Assembly (NCBI GenBank): GCA_002418685.1
Contig: DIEP01000029.1
Location: forward strand, 13,334 to 26,368
Direction of reading: 5' to 3'
Length of the DNA: 13,035 bases
Source of the DNA: Ignavibacteria bacterium UBA5771
GTDB lineage: Bacteria > Bacteroidota > Ignavibacteria > Kapaibacteriales > UBA2268
Shown here: positions 6,654 through 13,035 of the stretch, piece after piece
Position numbering within the stretch: position 1 is the first letter of the stretch
Layout: each line of letters begins with the position of its first letter
Made by a program: the position numbers and the translations under genes
The notes under the pieces: generated by a model
What the model was told of the DNA's origin: nothing
The model's database searches: none
What the model saw: only the letters and a program-made list of their open reading frames with translations

Positions 6654-7595
6654 TTGAAAGATAAAAATTATCATCTACCTGTATTAAAAGAAGAAGCAGT
6701 TAGTTTTTTGATAAATGATCCCGATGGGATATATATTGATGGGACACTTGGTGGGGGTGGCCATACAAGTGCAATTCTCGAAAGAATCGGCAATAAGGGT
6801 TGCGTGATAGCATTTGATAAAGATCCCGATGCGATTGAACATTGCCGAGAGCGATTTGCCAAGGAATTATCGCAGGTTCCACCACGATTGCAACTCTATA
6901 ATGAGAGTTATTTGGAGGCATGCAGCATAGCTGAACGATACGGAAAAATTGCAGGCCTTTTGCTTGATTTGGGTGTATCATCCAAACAAATAGATAGCGA
7001 ACTGGGGGGTTTTAGCTATCGAATGTCGTCGGAATTGGATATGAGATTCATTCCCGAAGGCAAAACAGCAAAAGACCTGCTGAATTCAGCAACACAAGAA
7101 GAGCTTGAGAGAATTTTGTGGCAGTATGGAGAAGAGCCATTCTCTCGCAAAATTGCGCGGCGGATAGTCGAAGTCCGCCGTGGCAAAGCTCTTTCTACTA
7201 CTTTCGATCTACGCGAAATTGTGAGCCAATGCGTTCCGCATAGCTTGCTCACGGACACTCTTTCACGAGTTTTTCAATCAATACGCATTGCAATCAATAA
7301 TGAATTGCAAGAATTGGAAAATTTGCTCGATTGCATTTTACCATTTATTGCGAAAAACGGTAGAATCGTTGTTATTTCCTATCACTCGCTTGAAGATCGA
7401 ATTGTTAAGAACTTTTTCAAAGAACATTCTGCACCAAAAGCTCACGTGAATAAATACAAAATCGAAGATAATTTAGCAAGTAATGTGCCAAAACTGAAAA
7501 TTATCACAAAATTGCCAATTCTTCCGAATAATGAAGAGATTCATAATAATCCTCGATCTCGAAGCGCCAAAATGCGTGTCGCCGAGATGATATAA
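6654..7595 (+). CDS. rsmH: 16S rRNA (cytosine(1402)-N4)-methyltransferase RsmH
   Basis: RsmH (MraW) uses S-adenosylmethionine to methylate N4 of C1402 in the 16S rRNA decoding centre; it acts in the cytoplasm on the small subunit. All family motifs are present: YHLPVL at the start, IDGTLGGGGHTSAIL (28-42, SAM loop), FDKDPDAI (54-61), LLLDLGVSS (102-110), LDMRF (128-132), FQSIRIAINNEL (207-218), ISYHSLEDRIVKNFF (241-255) and NPRSRSAKMRV (299-309). The length of 313 residues is normal. The start is TTG: no in-frame ATG or GTG lies between here and the mraZ end, and the family N-terminus YH-x-PVL begins right after it. It is probably co-transcribed with mraZ under the same operator. Confidence 0.96.
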   Translation: MKDKNYHLPVLKEEAVSFLINDPDGIYIDGTLGGGGHTSAILERIGNKGCVIAFDKDPDAIEHCRERFAKELSQVPPRLQLYNESYLEACSIAERYGKIAGLLLDLGVSSKQIDSELGGFSYRMSSELDMRFIPEGKTAKDLLNSATQEELERILWQYGEEPFSRKIARRIVEVRRGKALSTTFDLREIVSQCVPHSLLTDTLSRVFQSIRIAINNELQELENLLDCILPFIAKNGRIVVISYHSLEDRIVKNFFKEHSAPKAHVNKYKIEDNLASNVPKLKIITKLPILPNNEEIHNNPRSRSAKMRVAEMI

Positions 7596-8034
7596 TATTT
7601 TTTACCAATATGAATGAAATGAATCAATTGCATTCAGGTTATGTAGGGGTTGTCTCAGAAGTCATTTTTGCCGTTCGGGATGTAATGAGCAATCCAGAAG
7701 ATCTATTGGAAAAAATGCCTTCTAAAGGTTCGGTATCAATGGTGATGGACATATTTATTTTCTTTATAATACATTTCTGCCTGAAAGAAAAATCCTAAAT
7801 AAATTTAAAATAACAAGATACTTTCTCGCAATCTTAATCTCCATAAGTTGTGATTGTTGATATCATTTCTCTTATTTTTGCTTTGAATGCCTCAACCTTT
7901 TCATAATTATAATTTCCTAATATATAGTCGAAAATTATAATGTTATATTATTAGTTTATTTATAAATATCTTATGGTGATGTATATTGGGCAAAGCAATA
8001 TTCATAACTAACTTATGGAAGGTTCGTATCATTA
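7596..8034. other. Gene-poor gap between rsmH and the NFACT gene
   Basis: These 439 bases hold no clear gene. Besides the doubtful ORF at 7610-7798, the minus strand shows two adjoining open pieces: 8005-7943, starting ATG and reading MNIALPNIHHHKIFINKLII then stop, and 7947-7834 in another frame with no start, whose last part reads NYEKVEAFKAKIREMIST before ending in TYGD and a stop. The second piece has the composition of a real protein tail. A single frame change near 7945 would join them into about 56 residues. ATATTG/CAATAT (7983-8001) is a weak hairpin after the NFACT stop. The rest is very AT-rich. It may be a decayed gene or the scar of a rearrangement. Confidence 0.4.
7610..7798 (+). 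CDS. Doubtful small ORF after rsmH
   Basis: This is a 62-codon ORF starting 14 bp after rsmH, in the slot where ftsL normally sits. The N-terminal 45 residues are mixed polar/hydrophobic (containing VRDVMSNPEDLLEKMPSKG) and the end is a hydrophobic run, MDIFIFFIIHF, followed by KEKS. FtsL would instead have a basic N-terminus, one membrane segment and a coiled coil, so I do not call it ftsL. From about 7718 a different plus-strand frame stays open to 7860 and encodes KFKITRYFLAILISISCDC, a better signal-like or membrane segment. This suggests either a broken gene or chance. No family is recognised. Confidence 0.3.
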   Translation: MNEMNQLHSGYVGVVSEVIFAVRDVMSNPEDLLEKMPSKGSVSMVMDIFIFFIIHFCLKEKS

Positions 8035-9660
8035 TCACTCGATTGGTTCGCCCTTGGGTAAGCCAGGTTCGACCATTACTACTTCTTCTTTTGAAACGGA
8101 TACTGCACCGGGATTTGCTCCTTTGGGTTTGCGAACATATTTACGCTGAGTGAACGCCACAGGCACGTATTTGGCATTTCTTTGTGATGAATAATATGCT
8201 GCGATTGATGCGGCTTTTTTGATAATGTCTTTGGGAGGAGTAATATTCTGATTTCCTTTCAATACAGTATGCGAACCACTTGCTCCACGTATATGAAACC
8301 AATAATCTTGGGGCTTCGCAAAACGGAAAGTAAGTTCATCATTATTCTCGGAATTTTTTCCCACATAGACTGTCCAACCGCTATCTATCTCGAATTTCCT
8401 GAATTTTTCTGATATTTCTTTATCTTTTGTTTCCATAAATTTCTTATAAAAATGATTATACTTTTTTAGATGCAAATTCAAATCTTTTAAATTACTAATT
8501 TTTTGCAATTCATCAAAAATTTCATTTGCCTCGATATATCTCAATTCAAAATCTTGCTGCTGATTATCAGACATCTCAATTTTCCTCCGCAAATCTTTAT
8601 ATTTATTGAAATATTTATTTGCATTTTCGATTATGTTTAATTTTTTATCTAACGGGACAATTACAGTATTACCTTCATAATCAATAACCTCGATCTCATC
8701 TTTTCCATTTTGATTTGGGAGCATTGTAGAAATCAAAAGCTCGCCATAATTTTTATATTGATTTGATAAATTCTTGACTTTTTCAATATTTTTTGAATCA
8801 TTTAACCTTTTCAAACTTCGATCTAAATTATTTTTTGAAATTTGGAATAGCCGAGTGTATAAGCTATTGAATTTATGCTGTGAAAGCCGAATTGAATAAG
8901 TTCGATGAATCAAATAATTTAAATCTGAGCTCTCATATCTAATTTTCGAATAATCATGCAGTGCAATAAGGGAAAAGAGGATTTTGTTATCATTATTTTC
9001 TAAAATATAGAATGTGTCATTTTTTAAAATTGAATTTTTAAATTCTTTTGCATCTGCATAAATTTTAGAAATCTCGGCTTCGGAAAATTCTGCAATGCTT
9101 TGGGTTGGAATGATATTATTTCTCAATAAAAATTCTTTGGAATAATATTTCCCTAAATTGATTTCACAGTTGCTTAAAGCTTTGATAATTTCTGTTTCTT
9201 TGGGCAATTCAAAAAAGTTTTTTAAGCCAATCGAAGGAACCTCGAATTTAGTCCCTTGCAGCGATTTATTATCATTCAAAGCAAAGAGGATAATGTCTTT
9301 TTTATTAGTGTAAATTAAATTATTTTTTGATTTACCAAAAAAAAGGAAATAAATATGAGAATAAGAAAATTCAAATTTCAGAATTCGATTATTTTCAAAA
9401 GTCTCAATGTTAATCAGCGTTTCGCCATAAATATTTTGCAATAAATTAATAGCATTTGCCTTTTTTTTGGCAGAATCAAGCAGAAAGATACATTCGAAAT
9501 TTGCAAGTCCTGAATATTTCAAGTTAAAAATTTCCGAACCATTATAAAAAGTTAAAACTGAAGAATCTTTATCTTGCGAATAAACTTCAATTATCTTGCT
9601 ACCTTTCAGTTTTTGCAAGCTTTCAGCGATTTTCAATAAAGTAAAGTAATGTATTAGCAT
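8035..9660 (-). CDS. NFACT-family protein (RqcH/Tae2/FbpA-like)
   Basis: NFACT proteins bind stalled large ribosomal subunits and, in Bacillus RqcH, recruit tRNA-Ala to add alanine tails that mark the nascent chain for degradation; the family is also called fibronectin-binding protein FbpA/PavA. The order is right: NFACT-N (about 1-170), a middle part (170-260), a long coiled coil (about 260-420) with the family signature VIVPLDKKLNIIENANKYF (333-351), and NFACT-R (about 428-535) with DYWFHIRGASGSHTVLK (452-468), AASIAAYYSSQRNAKYVPV and KPKGANPGAV (511-520). The 541 residues are slightly short. The NFACT-N signature differs: the DR pair reads NNR (90-92) and the ELMG motif reads LFFG (106-109). 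Tailing activity is therefore uncertain. It is a stand-alone gene, divergent from the DUF2723 gene. Confidence 0.88.
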   Translation of the reverse strand: MLIHYFTLLKIAESLQKLKGSKIIEVYSQDKDSSVLTFYNGSEIFNLKYSGLANFECIFLLDSAKKKANAINLLQNIYGETLINIETFENNRILKFEFSYSHIYFLFFGKSKNNLIYTNKKDIILFALNDNKSLQGTKFEVPSIGLKNFFELPKETEIIKALSNCEINLGKYYSKEFLLRNNIIPTQSIAEFSEAEISKIYADAKEFKNSILKNDTFYILENNDNKILFSLIALHDYSKIRYESSDLNYLIHRTYSIRLSQHKFNSLYTRLFQISKNNLDRSLKRLNDSKNIEKVKNLSNQYKNYGELLISTMLPNQNGKDEIEVIDYEGNTVIVPLDKKLNIIENANKYFNKYKDLRRKIEMSDNQQQDFELRYIEANEIFDELQKISNLKDLNLHLKKYNHFYKKFMETKDKEISEKFRKFEIDSGWTVYVGKNSENNDELTFRFAKPQDYWFHIRGASGSHTVLKGNQNITPPKDIIKKAASIAAYYSSQRNAKYVPVAFTQRKYVRKPKGANPGAVSVSKEEVVMVEPGLPKGEPIE

Positions 9661-9680
9661 TTGGAAAAATGAGTTAAATT

Positions 9681-9698
9681 ATTAAGACTTTTCTTAAT
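9681..9698. promoter_or_regulatory. Perfect 7-bp inverted repeat between divergent genes
   Basis: ATTAAGA (9681-9687) and TCTTAAT (9692-9698) are perfect complements around CTTT, in the 77 bp between the NFACT and DUF2723 genes. The position suits an operator or shared control site, but short palindromes are common in such AT-rich DNA. Confidence 0.3.
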
Positions 9699-9737
9699 TT
9701 AGTAAATTGTCTAGAATGTAAAATTAATGGAAAATAA

Positions 9738-12700
9738 ATGAACACAAAAATTATGTATCGTGTGGGTGCAGGAACAGCTTTTTTTATATCTTTGATAACG
9801 TATATATTGACTGTTCAACCATCAGTTCCATTTTGGGATTGTGGAGAGTTTTCGGGTGCTACAATTTGGCAACAAGTGCCCCATCCACCGGGAGCGCCAC
9901 TGTTTTTGATGATTGCAAAAGTTTTCGATATACTGATTCCCTTTGGAGATAAAGGGTGGCAAGTAAATATGGTTTCTGTTTTTGCAAGTGCAGTAACAAT
10001 TTTATTGCTATACTTCATAACAGTGAAAGTAATTGAAAATATGATTGGGCATAAAGCACAAAATAAAAATGAAGGCATAGCAGTGTATGGGTCAGCATTA
10101 GTTGGGGCACTCGCCTTCAATTTTAGCGATACATTTTGGTTTAATGGTGTGGAATCAGAGGTCTATGCTTCGTCAGTCCTTTTTGTTGCTTTAATAACTT
10201 ATTTGATGATGCTATGGAATGAAAGGGCAGATGAACCTGGCAATGAACGGTATTTGCTATTAATTGCATTTGTAATTGGTTTATCAGCGGGAGTGCATTT
10301 GCTCGCTATTCTGGCACTATTTTCGATTGTTCTTGTTGTATACTTCAAGAAATATCCATTTACTTGGAAATCGTTTATTCTAACGGGAGTAATTGGCGTA
10401 TTGATGTTCTTTGTGATTTATCCTGGGATTATCAATTGGTTCCCCGCATTGCTTGCCGGACATTCACCAAGCAAGAGCGAAGCGATGGAATACTCAATTG
10501 AAAATAGTATGATATTAACGATAATTCCAATTTTGATTGTTCTTGCAGCAATTTATGGTCTTTATTGGGCAAGAAAAAATTCAAAAGATATACTAGGACT
10601 TGCATGTGCTTCATTTTTGCTAATAATATTGGGATATTCGACTTATACACAAATTTTAATTCGCTCGAATGCCAATCCTCCGATGAACGAGAATGAACCA
10701 AAAGATTTAAAGCACTTAACCACATATCTTAGTCGAGAGCAATACGGCACAGCACCCATGTGGCCCCGCCGTTATCAAACTGATGATTATTTTGTTCGTA
10801 ATTATAATAAACAGGACGAAAATGGCAATTATGTTTATGGTAGATGGATACCCCCTTCAAAAAAAGAAGTTTATAAAAAGAATGATAAGAATGGAGGCGG
10901 TTTTCTTGTAAATGATTTTAAGAATATCAACACAGCAGGCGAATTGGCTTATATGTGGAAATATCAGACAAATCACATGTTTATACGATACTTCTTATGG
11001 AACTTTGTTGGACGCTCGAGCGATGTTCAAGATGCAGGAGCTGCTTATTTTGACGATAAGGAAGCCAATATTCTTAATTATAATAGTGGTTATAAAGATA
11101 TATTCCCAATTAGGTTTTATATGCTTCCTCTTCTTTTCGGACTTCTTGGATTGATATATCATTTTACAAGAGATAAAAAGATGGCTTTTGTATTTTTGAT
11201 TATGTTCATTGTGATGGGGGTATTGACGGCATTGCAGCAGAATCAACAAGATCCACAGCCTCGGGAACGTGATTATTTTTACGTTGGAGCTTTTATGGTC
11301 TTTTCAATGTGGATTGGATTTGGTGCTTATTATTTTATTGATTTGTTGAAGAGATATTCACCGAAAACTATTGTCCCAGTGGGTGTAGTGATTGCAAGTT
11401 TAATACTTGTCCCTGTAAATATGGCATTTGGTGGTTGGAAGATGCACGATAGAAGTGGCAATTATTTCCCGTTTGATTATTCTTATAATATTTTGCAAAG
11501 CGTAGAAAAAGATGCAATTGTATTCACAAATGGGGATAATGACACATTCCCTGTTTGGTTCCTGCAAGATGTGGAAGGCGTTCGTCGTGATGTTCGCATA
11601 GTGAATTTGAGTTTGGGAAACACACTTTGGTATATTGACCAATTGAAAAATCGAGAGCCGTGGGGAGCCAAAAAAGTACCAATTAGCATTCCCGATGATA
11701 GTCTTCGAGTGCAAGATGAAACTGACCCCGCCGCTTTTACTTATGAATTTGGTGAAGCTCGTCAAGTAGAAATTCCCGTTTCAAAAGATATCATTGCCCG
11801 TTTCACAAATGATACTAATCTTATCAATGAAGGTAAAATGGCTTTTAATTATATAGGGCAACAATACCGTGAAATGGAAGGCAAAACTATATATATATAT
11901 CGAGTGCAGGATAAATTAATATTTGATATATTAAAAACAAATAAATTCCAGAGGCCAATTTATTTTTCAGCAACGGTTGGACCTGACGTATATATTGGTC
12001 TTGATGATTTCCTTGTTCGTGGTGGTCTATCACTGCGTATCACACCTGTTCGGCAACCAAAAGGTCGGACAAATGATGTTGATCTCGATATTATGGATAA
12101 ATGCTTATTAAATTATGATAATTCAAGTAATTTCAGTACTGAGCCACGTTACGGATTTAAATTCAGGAATTTGAATAATCCGGCTGTTTTCTATGATGAT
12201 GTTCATAGGCGTTCAATCCTTGGATACCGCTTGCTCTTTATTACTTACGCACAAGCATTAATATCTGACAAAAATGATAAGAAGAAAGCTGACTCTGTGC
12301 TTAACACAATGGATAAACTAATTTCTAATAAGCAATTCCCACCTGATTGGGATGTATCTGCTCAAATTTCATCGATTTATACGCAAATTGGAAATGATAA
12401 GAAAGCCAAAGAATATGCAAAAATGTCTCTTGCTTCCGCTCAAGAAGCAATTAAATATAATCAAATTATGCAAGATATGCTATTCTATGAAATTATGGGA
12501 CGTTATCGTGGGGTTTATTCAACTATGGCTGATATGGCTGCCTTATTAGGAGATTATAATACAGCCCGTGAGAAACTAACAGATCTTCAGTTGCAAGCAA
12601 GTAGCCTTTTGGGCTCCATTCAGTCAAATCCATCTTATGCTCAGTATGTTGGTTTGATAAATGAGAATTTGAGGAATATACAATTCAGATTACTTAATTA

Positions 12701-12869
12701 TCAATTAGCTGATATTGAGAAAAAAGAAGGGAAAGCCGGAAGAGATAAGTTCTTGCAAGCACGAATTCAACAATTGCAAAGTTCAAATAATCAAGATTCA
12801 GTACTTATGGCAAGACAACTTGAATTCATGCTAAATCAGCAGCAACAATCAGATACTTCGATGAAATAA
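9738..12869 (+). CDS. DUF2723 membrane glycosyltransferase (TMEM260/O-mannosyltransferase-like)
   Basis: This is a large inner-membrane GT-C type enzyme that probably moves a sugar from a polyprenyl-phosphate donor to exported proteins; human TMEM260, in the same Pfam family (PF11028), is a protein O-mannosyltransferase. The N-terminus matches: a first helix (about 10-27), then FWDCGEF (32-38), whose acidic residues fit the catalytic Asp/Glu motif of GT-C enzymes in the first outer loop, and VPHPPGAPLFL (47-57). About twelve helices follow up to residue 560, with a long periplasmic loop around 305-450 that carries WPRRY. The soluble part contains the conserved NGDNDTFPVW (about 598-607) and, at about 840-960, a TPR-like helical region. 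The tail is Gln/Ser-rich. A GT2 gene follows after 11 bp and may supply the donor. The acceptor proteins are unknown. Confidence 0.88.
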   Translation: MNTKIMYRVGAGTAFFISLITYILTVQPSVPFWDCGEFSGATIWQQVPHPPGAPLFLMIAKVFDILIPFGDKGWQVNMVSVFASAVTILLLYFITVKVIENMIGHKAQNKNEGIAVYGSALVGALAFNFSDTFWFNGVESEVYASSVLFVALITYLMMLWNERADEPGNERYLLLIAFVIGLSAGVHLLAILALFSIVLVVYFKKYPFTWKSFILTGVIGVLMFFVIYPGIINWFPALLAGHSPSKSEAMEYSIENSMILTIIPILIVLAAIYGLYWARKNSKDILGLACASFLLIILGYSTYTQILIRSNANPPMNENEPKDLKHLTTYLSREQYGTAPMWPRRYQTDDYFVRNYNKQDENGNYVYGRWIPPSKKEVYKKNDKNGGGFLVNDFKNINTAGELAYMWKYQTNHMFIRYFLWNFVGRSSDVQDAGAAYFDDKEANILNYNSGYKDIFPIRFYMLPLLFGLLGLIYHFTRDKKMAFVFLIMFIVMGVLTALQQNQQDPQPRERDYFYVGAFMVFSMWIGFGAYYFIDLLKRYSPKTIVPVGVVIASLILVPVNMAFGGWKMHDRSGNYFPFDYSYNILQSVEKDAIVFTNGDNDTFPVWFLQDVEGVRRDVRIVNLSLGNTLWYIDQLKNREPWGAKKVPISIPDDSLRVQDETDPAAFTYEFGEARQVEIPVSKDIIARFTNDTNLINEGKMAFNYIGQQYREMEGKTIYIYRVQDKLIFDILKTNKFQRPIYFSATVGPDVYIGLDDFLVRGGLSLRITPVRQPKGRTNDVDLDIMDKCLLNYDNSSNFSTEPRYGFKFRNLNNPAVFYDDVHRRSILGYRLLFITYAQALISDKNDKKKADSVLNTMDKLISNKQFPPDWDVSAQISSIYTQIGNDKKAKEYAKMSLASAQEAIKYNQIMQDMLFYEIMGRYRGVYSTMADMAALLGDYNTAREKLTDLQLQASSLLGSIQSNPSYAQYVGLINENLRNIQFRLLNYQLADIEKKEGKAGRDKFLQARIQQLQSSNNQDSVLMARQLEFMLNQQQQSDTSMK

Positions 12870-12880
12870 TTGTGGGGCTA

Positions 12881-13035
12881 ATGGAGATTTCAATTGTAAT
12901 CCCTGCATATAACGAAGAAGAACGGTTGCCAACAACATTGAGAACCATCATCGACTATTTTGAAAATCTTTCAAAAGATTATGAAATCATTGTAGTCGAT
13001 GATGGCTCCCAAGATAATACAGCAGAAATTGCTCA
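12881..13035 (+). CDS. Family 2 glycosyltransferase, N-terminus (runs off the window)
   Basis: Fifty-one codons are visible. MEISIVIPAYNEEERLPTTL is the first strand and nucleotide-binding loop of a GT-A fold, and YEIIVVDDGSQDNTAEIA carries the VVDDGS motif of family GT2. The spacing of IPAYNEEERLP and VDDGSxDxT most resembles dolichyl/polyprenyl-phosphate sugar synthases (ALG5/DPM1-like), which load a nucleotide sugar onto a membrane lipid; the DxD motif and any C-terminal helices lie outside the window. The ATG is 11 bp after the DUF2723 stop with no promoter between, so the two are probably one operon and may form a donor-synthase/transferase pair. Confidence 0.85.
   Translation, partial: MEISIVIPAYNEEERLPTTLRTIIDYFENLSKDYEIIVVDDGSQDNTAEIA

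Noticed and set aside
7610..7798. Calling the ORF after rsmH ftsL
   Set aside because: Position fits, but there is no basic N-terminus plus membrane segment plus coiled coil in the same frame.
11400..11765. 121-codon minus-strand ORF inside the DUF2723 gene
   Set aside because: It covers the highly conserved NGDNDTFPVW region of the plus-strand gene and has no motif of its own.

Overview
The window is an AT-rich stretch of a Gram-negative chromosome, most likely from the Bacteroidota/Chlorobiota (FCB) group, perhaps an Ignavibacteria- or Kapabacteria-like lineage. The evidence is a TonB-dependent receptor with an N-terminal carboxypeptidase-regulatory-like domain, a HmuY-type lipoprotein beside it, an OmpA-like protein with a prealbumin-like front domain, a DUF2723 membrane glycosyltransferase, TAnnTTTG-type -7 promoter boxes, and almost no Shine-Dalgarno sequences. 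No mobile element, CRISPR array, tRNA or rRNA is visible.

Layout. 1-731 (+) is the C-terminal half of a major facilitator transporter. 732-988 is non-coding and holds a hairpin, a promoter box and a 15-bp direct repeat. 989-4296 (+) is a probable haem/iron uptake pair: a TonB-dependent receptor and a HmuY-like lipoprotein that appears to carry two HmuY-type units in tandem. 4311-6025 (-) is a two-gene overlapping operon, convergent with the haem pair: an OmpA-like envelope protein followed by an exported protein I do not recognise. 6026-6189 is a divergent control region with two phased MraZ-box-like elements. 6190-7595 (+) is mraZ-rsmH, the start of the division/cell-wall (dcw) cluster, but ftsL, ftsI and the mur genes do not follow. 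7596-8034 holds only a doubtful 62-codon ORF and possible coding remnants. 8035-9660 (-) is an NFACT-family (RqcH-like) protein. 9738-12869 (+) is a large DUF2723 protein, followed 11 bp later by the start of a family 2 glycosyltransferase that runs off the window.

How the genes work together. The receptor would carry a ligand, probably haem, across the outer membrane after capture by the surface lipoprotein. MraZ probably represses its own operon through the repeats upstream, and RsmH methylates 16S rRNA. The glycosyltransferase pair fits a lipid-linked-sugar route: the GT2 enzyme would make a polyprenyl-phosphate sugar and the DUF2723 enzyme would use it to glycosylate exported proteins.

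Most genes belong to known families. The best leads are the operator architecture at mraZ with a 12-bp copy before rsmH, the tandem HmuY protein, the direct repeat over the receptor start, the OmpA-like/unknown pair and the loss of dcw synteny. I see no convincing wholly new system.
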